A stretch of 64,000 bases of DNA from Actinomadura darangshiensis (GCF_004349235.1 NZ_SMKY01000001.1:1-64000); one strand, 5' to 3'; positions 17,251 to 26,319 are shown, counted from the first letter of the stretch. The notes: generated by a model not told the origin, from the sequence alone. Program-made: numbers and translations.

Positions 17251-18867
17251 TCAGCCGAAGGCCATCAGTACCGAGCCCTTGTCGGTCGGGTACGGATTGA
17301 AGAAGTAGCCGGACTGGATGTACAGCATTCCGTGGGAGACGACCGCGCCGCCGCCTCCGGAGATGGCGCCGCCTCGTCCGGCCTCGCCGTTCACGGTGCC
17401 GAAGTCGCGGATGGTGTCAAAAGTCCAGAGCACCTGGCCGGTGCTCGCGGAGTAGGCGCGCATCTTGCCGTCGATTCCGCCCTCCCAGACGAGGCCGGGT
17501 GTTGTGGTCACTGCGGGTGTGTGACCGAGCGCGCAGACGTCCGGATACTGTGCCGCGCCGCCGGTCGTGCACCCGTCCGTCGGGTTCGGCGTCTTCCAGA
17601 GGATGCGGCCGGTGGCCGGGGCGAGGGCGTACAGCGTTCCTGGATTGGCGGCGTAGGTGGCCACATAGAGCCGGTGCCCGTCATAACTGGTGCCCCACTG
17701 GATCCCGCTCAGGCCACCGTTGGGCATTGGGGTGGACAGTGCGCGTTCCCAGATGACCTCCCCGGTCCGGGCGTCGAGGAGGTGGTAGACGCCGGACTTC
17801 TGGCCGATGCCGACGACGCGCCGGTGCCCCATGGTGAAGACGTTCGGTGCGGCGCCGACGTCGTAGTCCAGTGCGGTTCCATCGTCGAGGTTGGGGCAGA
17901 ACTTCTGCTCCTCGGGCACCGTGCTGGAGCACTCGATGCGCCATGTGTCTGTGGGCGTCATCTTTCGCGTCCAGCGCACCGCGCCGGTCGCGGTGTCGAG
18001 GGCCAGCAGGGAATCGAAGTGTCCGCCGCTTCCCGAGTAGTTCTGTCCTGTGCCGACGAACAGGGTCCGGGTGGCGGGGTCGATTGCGGGCGTGCTCCAC
18101 ACACCAGCGCCCGACGGAGCGTACCGCGTCACGCCGTTGGGCCAGGTGCCGTCCTTGCGCGGGGGCCGCACGGTGTAGAAGCGCCAGGCTGGACGTCCGG
18201 TGTCGGCGTCGAGGGCGTCAACGTGGCCGCGGAACGTGCAACAGGCGTGCGCGGTACCGAGGAGGTTCTCCCAGCTGGACACACCGACATAGACGCGGCC
18301 GTCGAACACGATCGGCGAACCGGTCACGGTGGCCGACTCCGAACTGTCGAGTCGGCGGGCCCAGACCAGGCGTCCGGTGCGCTGGTCCAGCGCGTACAGG
18401 TAGCCGCGTTTGTCGCCGAAATACACCTTGCCGCGCACCACCGCGGGTGAGTCCTGTACCGGCGTGGCTCCGGTGCCGACCGTGGCCGTATCGAACTCCC
18501 ACTTGGCTGCTCCGGTCCGCGCGTCGCGTGCGTAGAGCTTGCCGTCCGGTCCGCCGAAGTAGATCGTGCCGTTCACGACGGCGGGCTGGCTGCGCGGAGT
18601 CCCGGCTTCCTTCGGATAGGCGAAGGCCCACTTGAGCTTGAGCCCGCTGACGTTGTCCGGGGTGATCCCGTGCTCGTGCGGGTTGTTCCGCGAGCCGCGC
18701 AGATCCCTCTGCCATGTCGGCCAATCACCCGGAAACGCAGTTGCCCTCGGCGCCGCCAGGGCCGCTGCCGGCCGTGCGTTCGCTCCAGCGCCGGCTAACC
18801 CGATGGCCAGAGCGGACGCGCCGACCATCGCGATCGCCCGCCGCACAATGCCTCTTCGAATCAACAA
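17251..18867 (-). CDS. Secreted PQQ-like beta-propeller protein
   Basis: The 538-residue protein has a signal peptide (RRAIAMVGASALAIGLAGAGANA) and then repeated propeller blades with the quinoprotein pattern (GTIYFGGPDGKLYARDARTG, GKVYFGDKRGYLYALDQRTG, RVVGIGQKSGVYHLLDARTG). An adjacent cysteine pair (TAHACCTFRG) matches the vicinal disulfide of PQQ-dependent dehydrogenases such as polyvinyl-alcohol dehydrogenase. It is either a quinoprotein dehydrogenase or a BamB-like propeller. The start is TTG 18867, eight bases after an AGGAG box; GTG codons follow in the same frame. It stands alone. Confidence 0.75.
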   Translation of the reverse strand: MLIRRGIVRRAIAMVGASALAIGLAGAGANARPAAALAAPRATAFPGDWPTWQRDLRGSRNNPHEHGITPDNVSGLKLKWAFAYPKEAGTPRSQPAVVNGTIYFGGPDGKLYARDARTGAAKWEFDTATVGTGATPVQDSPAVVRGKVYFGDKRGYLYALDQRTGRLVWARRLDSSESATVTGSPIVFDGRVYVGVSSWENLLGTAHACCTFRGHVDALDADTGRPAWRFYTVRPPRKDGTWPNGVTRYAPSGAGVWSTPAIDPATRTLFVGTGQNYSGSGGHFDSLLALDTATGAVRWTRKMTPTDTWRIECSSTVPEEQKFCPNLDDGTALDYDVGAAPNVFTMGHRRVVGIGQKSGVYHLLDARTGEVIWERALSTPMPNGGLSGIQWGTSYDGHRLYVATYAANPGTLYALAPATGRILWKTPNPTDGCTTGGAAQYPDVCALGHTPAVTTTPGLVWEGGIDGKMRAYSASTGQVLWTFDTIRDFGTVNGEAGRGGAISGGGGAVVSHGMLYIQSGYFFNPYPTDKGSVLMAFG

Positions 18868-19150
18868 TTCACCGTCTCCTTTCGACTGGTCCGCATCAGC
18901 TGATCGATCACGGGGGATGGGCGCGCCTGCAGAACGGGTGACAGGTCTGCGCGATGCGTGTGGCGGTAGCGCTGATTCAACCGCCAGCTCCGTTCCCGCT
19001 GAAGGACCCGCGTCCCGGGGGGAGGATGGCCCTTGACCATCCCGGCCGACCCCGGATAATGATCTGGGCTGCGCACCGAGCGTCAGGGGGCCCGGTTGGA
19101 CGGGTACGAGTATTTCCTACTTGACCGCTATAGATTTCGGTGATGGGCGG

Positions 19151-19975
19151 ATGGGATCACGGCAGAGAGTCGTGCTGGTCACAGGCGCCTCTTCAGGGCT
19201 GGGCGAGGCGATTTCCCATCTGCTCGCGCAAGAAGGCTTCCGCGTATTCGGTACATACCTCCCCGGGTCCCTCGACATTCCCGTGGTGACCGGTGTCGAA
19301 CCGATCGAGTTGGACGTCGATTCCGAAGAGTCGGTCGAGCACTGCGTAGACCATGTCCGGTCGAGGGCCGGCCGTATCGACATCCTGGTGAACAACGCAG
19401 GAATCATGCAATTCGGTTTCGCGGAGGAGACAACGATGGAGAAGGCGCATGCCGTTTTCCAGACGAACTTCTTCGGCGCTGTCCGCATGATCAACGCGGT
19501 CCTTCCGGAGATGCGGAGCAGGCGACAGGGACGTATCGTCAATATCGGCTCGTTGGCGGCGTGGGTCGGCGAACCCGGCGAGGCGTTCTACTCCGCTTCG
19601 AAGCGCTCTCTTGCCAGCTATACCGAGACCCTCCATCACGAGGTTTGGCCGCTGGGAGTTCATGTTTCACTCGTCGAACCCGGGGCTTTCAAGACCGGGA
19701 TCCTGCGCGCCGCCCTGACGAACTCGAACACCATTGCGGACTACGACGCATCGCGGGAGAGCGCCGCCAAGACGCTTCGGGTCGCCCTGAAGCGCGGCCA
19801 TGACCCGCGGCGGCTCGCACATTTGATCCTCAAGATCGTCGATTCCCCGTCGCCTCGTCTGCGATATGGGGCCGGCCTGGAGGCACACTTGCTTCCGTAC
19901 CTCAAGGTCCTCGTCCCGCAGCGACTCTTCGACCGCATTATTCGCCGCGCCTACGGGTTGACGAAAAAGCGCTGA
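19151..19975 (+). CDS. Short-chain dehydrogenase/reductase
   Basis: The 274-residue classical SDR has the cofactor motif VTGASSGLGEA, NNAG (LVNNAGIM), and the catalytic serine and YxxxK in NIGSLAAWVGEPGEAFYSASKRS. The C-terminus is basic with hydrophobic helices, suggesting a lipid-type substrate. ATG 19151 is preferred to the TTG at 19121 because of its better context. It opens the biosynthetic cluster, 97 bases before the acyl-ACP-reductase-like gene. The 283 bases upstream separate it divergently from the propeller gene and carry the promoters. Confidence 0.85.
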   Translation: MGSRQRVVLVTGASSGLGEAISHLLAQEGFRVFGTYLPGSLDIPVVTGVEPIELDVDSEESVEHCVDHVRSRAGRIDILVNNAGIMQFGFAEETTMEKAHAVFQTNFFGAVRMINAVLPEMRSRRQGRIVNIGSLAAWVGEPGEAFYSASKRSLASYTETLHHEVWPLGVHVSLVEPGAFKTGILRAALTNSNTIADYDASRESAAKTLRVALKRGHDPRRLAHLILKIVDSPSPRLRYGAGLEAHLLPYLKVLVPQRLFDRIIRRAYGLTKKR

Positions 19976-20072
19976 ACCGTCGACAATCCCGCACCGGGAT
20001 TTTTCTCCACATGCTCGTCGGTTGATTCATAACCAGCGCTCGCCTTGACCTGGTCTGCGGCGCCCACCAATC

Positions 20073-21176
20073 ATGAATTCAACTACGGCCACTGAGGACG
20101 CCGACCGAACCGTGGCCTTGGTCGACCCAGCATCCCACACCTCGACGAGAGAGACGCGAATGCTCCCCTATCTAGGTTCTCAGCCTCCGTGGTTCGTTTT
20201 CCTCGGCCATCCCCGGGACCGCCGTGATTTGCACTCCATCGGTGGCAGTTCGCTCATCTTCGACCACAGCGAGGACGAAGACGAGTTCGAAGAAAAACTA
20301 TGCTCGCTCCCTCCGACGGTGGTGGGCGGCATCACCTTCGGGTTCGCTCCGATCCGGGGCGAGATGATCTGCGTGATGCGGATGCCGAACCAGATTCTGC
20401 GGGCGCGGGAGGCGATCCGGGAGGGCGTTCGGATCGCAGCGGGCCGGGGCGCGAAGGTCGTGGGGCTGGGGGCCCTCACCGCGCCGGCCACGCGGGGAGG
20501 CCGCCTGCTGCTCGACACGTTGCCGCCCGGCGTGACGCTGACCAACGGAAACGCCTACACGGCCGCGGTGGCACGGCGCAACGTGCTGGAGGCGGCCGAA
20601 TATCTGGGCCTCGGTACCGATGCGACCGTGGCCGTCGTCGGCTGCACCGGTTCGGTGGGCACAGCAGCGTCCCGGCTGCTGGCCGAGGACGGCTTCGAGC
20701 TGATCCTCGTCGGCAGGAGCGAGCGCCGCGTCCAGCGGGAGCTCGCAGACCTCTGCGACGACCACACGGTCGCCAGCGGGCAGAGCGAGCTCAAGGCGGC
20801 GCAAGTCATTCTCCTCTTGACGAGCGATTCGACCGCGCGTCTCGTGCCAGAGGTCGTGCAGCCTGGCGCGATCGTCATCGACCTCACCCATCCCCGGAAC
20901 ATCGACCCTTCCGAATTCCCTGCTTTCCTGGAACACGATGTCCAGGTCGCACAGGGCGGACAGGTCGTCATTCCCGACTACCACAATACGATGGAGCTTC
21001 AACTCGCCGAGGGGCGGAACACCATCGCATGCCTGGCGGAGACCTACCTTTTCGCCAAGGAGGGCATCACGGAGCACTCGGTGGGAAACCCGCCGATCGA
21101 ACTCGCTCGCGAGTTGAACGAGATCGCCGAATTTCACGACGTGCATTCCGCCCGGCTAAATCTCACTCCGCGGTAG
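20073..21176 (+). CDS. Long-chain acyl-ACP reductase-like protein
   Basis: The product is 367 residues from 20073, or 338 from ATG 20160, which has GAGAGAC before it and fits the family length. It contains PTVVGGITFGFAPIRGEMI, PPGVTLTNGNAYTAAVARRN and the nucleotide-binding glycine motif VAVVGCTGSVGTAASRLL. These resemble cyanobacterial-type fatty acyl-ACP reductases, which make fatty aldehydes from acyl-ACP with NADPH. With an ACP, KAS enzymes and an acyltransferase nearby, it could release an acyl chain as aldehyde. The assignment rests on motif resemblance; a saccharopine/shikimate-dehydrogenase-like oxidoreductase is the alternative. Confidence 0.65.
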   Translation: MNSTTATEDADRTVALVDPASHTSTRETRMLPYLGSQPPWFVFLGHPRDRRDLHSIGGSSLIFDHSEDEDEFEEKLCSLPPTVVGGITFGFAPIRGEMICVMRMPNQILRAREAIREGVRIAAGRGAKVVGLGALTAPATRGGRLLLDTLPPGVTLTNGNAYTAAVARRNVLEAAEYLGLGTDATVAVVGCTGSVGTAASRLLAEDGFELILVGRSERRVQRELADLCDDHTVASGQSELKAAQVILLLTSDSTARLVPEVVQPGAIVIDLTHPRNIDPSEFPAFLEHDVQVAQGGQVVIPDYHNTMELQLAEGRNTIACLAETYLFAKEGITEHSVGNPPIELARELNEIAEFHDVHSARLNLTPR

Positions 21177-21453
21177 CAGCGCCGACGCCATGGGCCACCA
21201 CCCCCCTCGGTTCGTGAATCCGCTGGTCAGAGCGATTTCTTGTCCCGCCGGCGGGACAAGACATGACCCGCCGGGCACTGAACGGCCCCCGCCCGCGCCC
21301 ACCGCCTTGACAGCGGCGATCAGGGCTACGACTCTCGCAACGAGAGCCAGAATGCCGAGCATCTGAAAATGGGCCGCTGCGAAGATCAACCGATCGGTCA
21401 GGGGCTTTCCGGCAAAGTGGAACAGGCGGAGCAGTCTGCAGGAGAGATGACGC

Positions 21454-21840
21454 ATGGCGAGCATGGATTGGTTGTGGCGGCGCGTGTGCACACCGAATTG
21501 CACCGGCGCCTGCAAAAGGTACTGCCCCGGTTGTCGCGCACGGGCCGGCGAATGGGCTGCGTCCGATCAGGAAGCCGGGGAGAGCGCCCTCAGAGAGAAG
21601 AGGACGATGCGGATTAGAGAACTTGCCAGGTGCGCGGTCGATTGCCTTTCCGCGGACGCGAAGTCGTTTTTCGGCAGACGTTCGAAGAACGAGCCGAAGG
21701 ACGACGGCACGCCGCCGAAGGTCGGCGTCGACCCGCAGCCGATCAAGATCGCTGATACGGCGCCGAGCCGGCACGCATGCGGATGCCAGGCGCCGACCGG
21801 CGACGAGAAGGACCACCCCGCGGCCCGATCGCACCAGTAG
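21454..21840 (+). CDS. Cysteine-rich small protein of unknown function
   Basis: GGAGAG stands seven bases before ATG 21454. The 128-residue product has a cysteine cluster near its start (CTPNCTGACKRYCPGC: five cysteines within 16 residues) and a CGC motif near its end (RHACGCQAPTG). The spacing resembles metal or Fe-S ligands but matches no family I can name. A shorter start at ATG 21607 (MRIRELARCAVDCLSAD) with AGAGG upstream is possible. It lies immediately before the proposed selenoprotein gene, so a redox partnership is conceivable but unproven. Confidence 0.45.
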   Translation: MASMDWLWRRVCTPNCTGACKRYCPGCRARAGEWAASDQEAGESALREKRTMRIRELARCAVDCLSADAKSFFGRRSKNEPKDDGTPPKVGVDPQPIKIADTAPSRHACGCQAPTGDEKDHPAARSHQ

Positions 21841-21994
21841 CCGGCGACCGCCGGCCGATGTCTCCGGCGTCAACCGCGCCGATCAGGACGAGCATGCTGA
21901 TTGGGGGTCTCCCGAATCCGCGGGGCACCGGATCGTTCCCGCGTGGCAAGCAGAAAAGAAAGTGACCCAGCGAGAGTGAGGGGTTGCGTCAAGT

Positions 21995-22633
21995 ATGACG
22001 ATGGACGCCGAACGCGACGAACTCGCGATCTCCCCCGATGAGATCGCCGAACGCCGCCGCACCAGAAGCGAACCGACCGAGAAGACCGTCTTCCGGGTGG
22101 CCGGCCTGTACGGCTTCTCCCCGGGGAGTCTTCCGTTCCCGATCAGCCGTACCGAGACCATCGACTCCGGTCCCATCAGCATCTCCATGGACCCCGAGTC
22201 CGATTCCATGACGAACCTTGGAATCATCGACTACGAGAACTGCTACCTGCGGGTGCGGTACTCGGGCCACATGATCTTCCCGGGTATCCACGAGCTCGTC
22301 ACGAGCGGCAAGCACGACCTGAGCCTTCTGGGCCCGGTCCGCGCCACGGCGACGGACGAGTGCATCGTCGAGCCCGACCTCTCGGGCTGGCGAGCGCTGG
22401 GAACTCTCGACTTCCTGCCCGGCTCGATATGGGCCGGCGCCGCCGGTGGTTGAGACGGCCGCATAACCTCCAGTCTGGAGGAAAGCCTGCTGGGTCTTCG
22501 CGAGGGACGCAGCATCAACGTCGCCTACGAAACGACATTCCTGATCAACTGGCCGCGCCATCTCGGCGGCGGGTCCGTCAACCTCGCCTTGACAGGTGCG
22601 ATGGTCCTCATCCCGGTTCTCGGGAGCCAGTGA
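21995..22633 (+). CDS. Candidate selenoprotein of unknown family (Sec at UGA 22451)
   Basis: The frame from ATG 21995 (or ATG 22001) reads 152 residues to a UGA at 22451 to 22453. It then continues in the same frame for 59 codons to TGA 22631, giving 212 residues with selenocysteine at 153 (context WAGAAGG-U-DGRITSS). The extension is protein-like: NVAYETTFLINWPRHL and SVNLALTGAMVLIPVLGS look like beta strands. By hand count, 47 of its 59 third codon positions are G/C against 28 of 59 second positions, as in real genes here. A SECIS-like hairpin follows the UGA, and selC, selD, selA and selB lie 22 kb downstream. The N-terminal part is also beta-rich (IIDYENCYLRVRYSGHMIFP). I recognise no family, so the function is open. 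Plain termination at 22451 is the alternative. Confidence 0.7.
22451..22487 (+). promoter_or_regulatory. UGA codon with SECIS-like hairpin
   Basis: After TGA (22451 to 22453) the sequence CCTCCAGTCTGGAGG (22467 to 22481) folds into a 5 to 6 bp stem with apical AGTCT/GTC. The GU of the loop sits at +20 and +21 after the UGA, the position of the SelB-bound GU in the E. coli fdhF element as I remember it. A short lower pairing GGC (22457 to 22459) with GCC (22485 to 22487) is possible. This is the layout expected of a bacterial SECIS. Confidence 0.65.
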
Positions 22634-22776
22634 TCGATCCCAGGGAATGGCCGCCGGCCGCGTTGGTCGCTGCAGGACCCGATCCACGCCGGCCGGCGGT
22701 CATCTCCTGGTCACCAGGGTGGAGCGAGCGGGACCCGTGGTCCCGGTGCCGGCCAGATCCGGAGGGTTCTGGATTC

Positions 22777-23781
22777 ATGAGACTGTCCGAAGGTGTTTCC
22801 GGGAGCCGGATACTCTCGCTGGGCGAATACAGCCCGACTCGCGTCGTCCCCAACGAGGAGATCTGCGCGCGGCTCGACTCCAGCGACGAGTGGATCCGCA
22901 CACGAAGCGGCATCGTGACCCGCAGGATCGCGGGCCCGGACGAAACCGTGGTCGACATGGCGCAACGCGCCGGTCACAACGCGATGTGCGCGGCCGGGCT
23001 CTCTCCCGAGGACATCGACCTCGTCATCGTCGCGACGAGCTCCCTCCCGTACCAGACACCTGGCGCCGCCGCGGAGGTCGCGCACCGGATCGGCATCACG
23101 GCACCCGGTGCAATGGACATCACGGCCGGATGCGCCGGTTTCTGCTACGCCCTCTCCGTCGCCTCGGACGCGGTCCGCACCGGAAACTCCGCCTGCGCCC
23201 TGGTGATCGGTTCTGAGCGCCCCACCGACATGGTGGACCCTGATGACCGCTCCATGGCCTTCCTCTTCGGTGACGGAGCCGGAGCGGCGATCGTCGGACG
23301 CTCCGAAGAACCGGGCATCGGCCCGGTCGTCTGGGGCTCTGACGGATCGAAGGTGGAAGCGATCGCGCAACGGCCGACCTTCGCCCAGCTGAGGGCCGAG
23401 GTGATGGCCGGCGGCACGGCCGTCCTGCCGATGGTCCGCATGGACGGAGTCGCCGTCTTCCGCTGGGCGACCGCCGAGGTCGCCAAAGTCGCCGCCCGGG
23501 CGCTCGACGCGGCGGGTGTGGCCCCGCACCAACTCGGCGCCTTCGTCCCGCACCAGGCGAACCTGCGCATCATCGAATCGGTGGCCCGGGCCCTGAGACT
23601 TCCGAAGTCGGTGGCGATCGCACGCGACATCGTGCACCGCGGCAACACCTCGACCGCGTCCATCCCGCTCGCCCTGCACGGGATGCTGGAACGCCGCGAG
23701 GTCAAGAGTGGCCAGCCCGCCCTGTTCGTCGGGTTCGGCGCGGGGCTCACCTATGCCGGCCAAGTGGCGTTGATCCCCTAG
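22777..23781 (+). CDS. 3-oxoacyl-ACP synthase III (FabH-like KASIII)
   Basis: The 334-residue protein begins after GGAGG and has the FabH start (ILSLGEYSPTRVVPNEEICARLDSSDEWI). The full catalytic triad is present: Cys in ITAGCAGFCYALS, His in VPHQANLRIIE and Asn in HRGNTSTASIP. Such enzymes start chains by condensing an acyl-CoA with malonyl-ACP. The gene is separated from the rest of the chain-building set by the TetR/MFS block but belongs to the same cluster by strand and context. Confidence 0.9.
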   Translation: MRLSEGVSGSRILSLGEYSPTRVVPNEEICARLDSSDEWIRTRSGIVTRRIAGPDETVVDMAQRAGHNAMCAAGLSPEDIDLVIVATSSLPYQTPGAAAEVAHRIGITAPGAMDITAGCAGFCYALSVASDAVRTGNSACALVIGSERPTDMVDPDDRSMAFLFGDGAGAAIVGRSEEPGIGPVVWGSDGSKVEAIAQRPTFAQLRAEVMAGGTAVLPMVRMDGVAVFRWATAEVAKVAARALDAAGVAPHQLGAFVPHQANLRIIESVARALRLPKSVAIARDIVHRGNTSTASIPLALHGMLERREVKSGQPALFVGFGAGLTYAGQVALIP

Positions 23782-23996
23782 ATCCCGTATCGACGACCGG
23801 TAGAGCCGGGAAGACGCCGCGGCGTGTACGGAGCCGCCGTCGAACTGCGAGGTTTGGCATCACGGGGACACGCCGGACGACACGCAGCATCCGCGCGATA
23901 GCGCCGGTCGGCCTGCATCTGTCGGGGTCCCACTCAGCGCCTCAGACCTGCGCGGGGACCGGATCAGGGATGTCTCTCTGAAGTGAGATAGAAATT

Positions 23997-24108
23997 CTGT
24001 CCATCTGGACAGTACATTTGGACAGTCGATCACCCAGCACGCCCTCGGCCTTATCCAGACGCGTGGTCGGAAAGGTGGCCATGTGGCCAGTTCACCTGGA
24101 CAGTCCAG
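23997..24108. promoter_or_regulatory. Cluster of TGGACAG operators before the TetR gene
   Basis: CTGTCCA-TC-TGGACAG (23997 to 24012) is a perfect 7-2-7 palindrome. A second TGGACAGT half-site lies at 24019 to 24026, and CTGGAC-A-GTCCAG (24096 to 24108) is another exact palindrome. Repetition of the same half-site three times around the regulator's start points to autoregulation. Confidence 0.65.
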
Positions 24109-24706
24109 TCAGCCCAACCAGCCGGGCGGACGTCACCGCTCGATGGCTACCCGGCATCAGCTGCTGGACGCGGCGGCGCAACTCATCGCCGAGGTCGGCT
24201 GGGGACGCGTGACCACGCGGGCCGTCGCCGAACGGGCAGGGCTGCCGCACGGTGCGGTCAGCTACCACTTCCACGGCAAGCAGGAGCTGCTGACCGAGGC
24301 CGCGATGGCCACCGTGGAGGCGATGTTCCCGTTGGACCAACTCAGGTCGGTCACCAAGCTGACCGACCTGATCCCGCTGTTCCAAGCATCGATCTCCACA
24401 CCACCGGACCCGGAGACCATCGATCCAGTCAGCTCCGGGGTGCTCGCGGAGGCGATGCGCGAGTGCGGGCGCAACCCCGAGTTGCGCGGCCGCATCACCG
24501 AGTTGCTTCGCGCCTACAGGTCGCTGGTCACCGATCTGGTGCACGCCGAGCAGGGCCGCGGCGTCGTCGAGCGGGGGCCGGACGCGACCGATCTGGCGAC
24601 GCTCCTGATCGCCGCCGGCGACGGGCTGCTCCTGCACGCCCTCCTCGACCCGCAATTGCCGATCGCCGGAGCGGCCGAGGTACTGCTCGCACTTGTCCAC
24701 ACCTAA
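24083..24706 (+). CDS. TetR family regulator of the exporter pair
   Basis: The product is 207 residues from GTG 24083, or 187 from ATG 24143 (MATRHQLLDAAAQLIAEVGW). The later start keeps the second palindrome outside the coding region and may be the true one. The HTH is clear (RVTTRAVAERAGLPHGAVSYHFHGK), with a helical effector domain behind it. The palindromes TGGACAG around its start suggest it represses itself and the two MFS exporter genes directly downstream, a common self-resistance arrangement. Confidence 0.85.
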   Translation: MASSPGQSSQPNQPGGRHRSMATRHQLLDAAAQLIAEVGWGRVTTRAVAERAGLPHGAVSYHFHGKQELLTEAAMATVEAMFPLDQLRSVTKLTDLIPLFQASISTPPDPETIDPVSSGVLAEAMRECGRNPELRGRITELLRAYRSLVTDLVHAEQGRGVVERGPDATDLATLLIAAGDGLLLHALLDPQLPIAGAAEVLLALVHT

Positions 24707-24756
24707 ACCGAGGCGTTCACACCGTCCGTAGACGAGCGAGCGCCGGAGAGGCTCCC

Positions 24757-26319
24757 ATGGACGAGGACGTAGCCCAGCGCGAGAAGGCGACACGGCTCAG
24801 CAGCACGCAATGGACGACCTTGGTCCTGCTCACCCTGTGCATGTTCGTGGTGGTCCTGGATGCCACAGTCGTGCTCATCGCGCTGCCGGCCATCCTGTCG
24901 GATCTCGGGGGCACGCTCGCGCTGGCGACCTGGATACCCGCCGGGTTCGCGCTGGCCTTCGCGGCGTTCCTGCTGATGTTCGGCAAGCTCACCGACATCT
25001 ACGGCAGACGGCTGATGTTCATCGCGGGCCTGGTCGTGTTCAGTGTCGCCTCCCTGGCGGCCGCCCTCTCCCCGTCCATCGAGTTCCTGGTCGGCGCCAG
25101 GGTCGTCCAGGGTGTCGGCGCGGCGATCATCGAGCCGGCCATCATCGCGCTGATCAAGGCATCGTTCCCCGCCGACCGGCTCGGGCTGGCGTTCGGCGTG
25201 GAGGGCCTCGCCGCGGGCCTGGCCGGTGCCGGCGGCCCGATCGTGGGCGGCTACCTGGCCACGGCCTTCTCGTGGCGCTACATCTTCGTCATCAATCTGC
25301 CCATCGGTTTGATCGCGATCGTGGCGGCGTATGTGCTGATCTCCGAGTCGCGGGACGAGAACGCCGATCGGCGGCTCGATCTGCCCGGGGTGCTGCTCAG
25401 CGGAGCCGGTCTGTTCGCCCTCGTCTTCGGGATCGTCCAGGGCCCTGAGTACGGCTGGGCCTCGCTTCCCATCGTCACGGCCTTCGTGGCTGCGGCCGTG
25501 CTCCTCACGCTCTTCGTCCTTGCGGAGAGCCGGGTCGCGAACCCGCTGCTGGACTTGTCGCTGTTCAGGTACCGGCTGTTCGCCGTCGGCGGTCTCCTGC
25601 GCGGCGCGGTCGAGTTCATCAGCCTGGCGATCTTCTTCCCGCTCGTCCTCTTCCTGCAGGTCGAGTTGGCGTATTCACCCCTGCGCAGCGGGCTGACCCT
25701 GCTTCCGTTCATCATCGGCGCGGTCATCGCCTCGCCCCTGGCCGGCAGCCTGTCCGACCGCGTCGACCTCCGATGGCCGGTCGTCCCGGCCATGTTCGCC
25801 ACGGCTGCCGCGCTGTTCTGGCTGGCGCATCTGGCCCCTGGCACGACCTGGACCTCCCTCATCGCACCGCTCTTCGCCGCGGGCCTCACGCTCGGCGCGT
25901 TGTACGGGCCGACGACGAGCGGATCACTCAAGGAGATCCCGACGGAGAAGGCCGGTGTGGCGTCGGCGGTCTCGTACGGCGCCGTACTGCTCGGCTTCGA
26001 ACTCGGCATCGCGGTGACGTCGGGCGTGCTGCAGAGCCGCTTCATCGACGAACTGGAGCATGCGCCGGCCGGCGCGGCACTACCGAGCGACAAGGTCCAG
26101 CAGGTCGCCTCATCGGTGCTGACCGGAGAGGGGGACGCCGGAGCGGCCCTGGCGTCCGAGCAGGTTCGGCAGTTCATCCAGACGGCACTCGCCCACGCGG
26201 CCAACGCCGCCATCCTCAGCTGCGCGGCCATGGCGGTCGTGGGCGGCGTAGCCGGGTTCTTCTTCGCCCCTCGGGCCGGGCGGACGGTGGACACCAAGGG
26301 AGAGGAGCCCTCCGCATGA
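24757..26319 (+). CDS. MFS drug exporter (DHA2 type)
   Basis: The 520-residue protein has about 14 hydrophobic helices, the DHA2 layout. The first helix reads LVLLTLCMFVVVLDATVVLIALP with the conserved acidic residue, and the cytoplasmic loop has GKLTDIYGRRLMFIAG (MFS motif A). It probably exports the cluster product or a toxic intermediate with proton exchange. The ATG at 24757 follows GGAGAGG. Its stop overlaps the start of the second exporter (ATGA), 50 bases after the TetR gene. Confidence 0.9.
   Translation: MDEDVAQREKATRLSSTQWTTLVLLTLCMFVVVLDATVVLIALPAILSDLGGTLALATWIPAGFALAFAAFLLMFGKLTDIYGRRLMFIAGLVVFSVASLAAALSPSIEFLVGARVVQGVGAAIIEPAIIALIKASFPADRLGLAFGVEGLAAGLAGAGGPIVGGYLATAFSWRYIFVINLPIGLIAIVAAYVLISESRDENADRRLDLPGVLLSGAGLFALVFGIVQGPEYGWASLPIVTAFVAAAVLLTLFVLAESRVANPLLDLSLFRYRLFAVGGLLRGAVEFISLAIFFPLVLFLQVELAYSPLRSGLTLLPFIIGAVIASPLAGSLSDRVDLRWPVVPAMFATAAALFWLAHLAPGTTWTSLIAPLFAAGLTLGALYGPTTSGSLKEIPTEKAGVASAVSYGAVLLGFELGIAVTSGVLQSRFIDELEHAPAGAALPSDKVQQVASSVLTGEGDAGAALASEQVRQFIQTALAHAANAAILSCAAMAVVGGVAGFFFAPRAGRTVDTKGEEPSA

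Noticed and set aside
22360-23781. Long upstream extension of the KASIII frame to 22360
   Set aside because: The first 139 residues are unlike FabH and overlap the selenoprotein extension; ATG 22777 has a GGAGG box and a canonical N-terminus.
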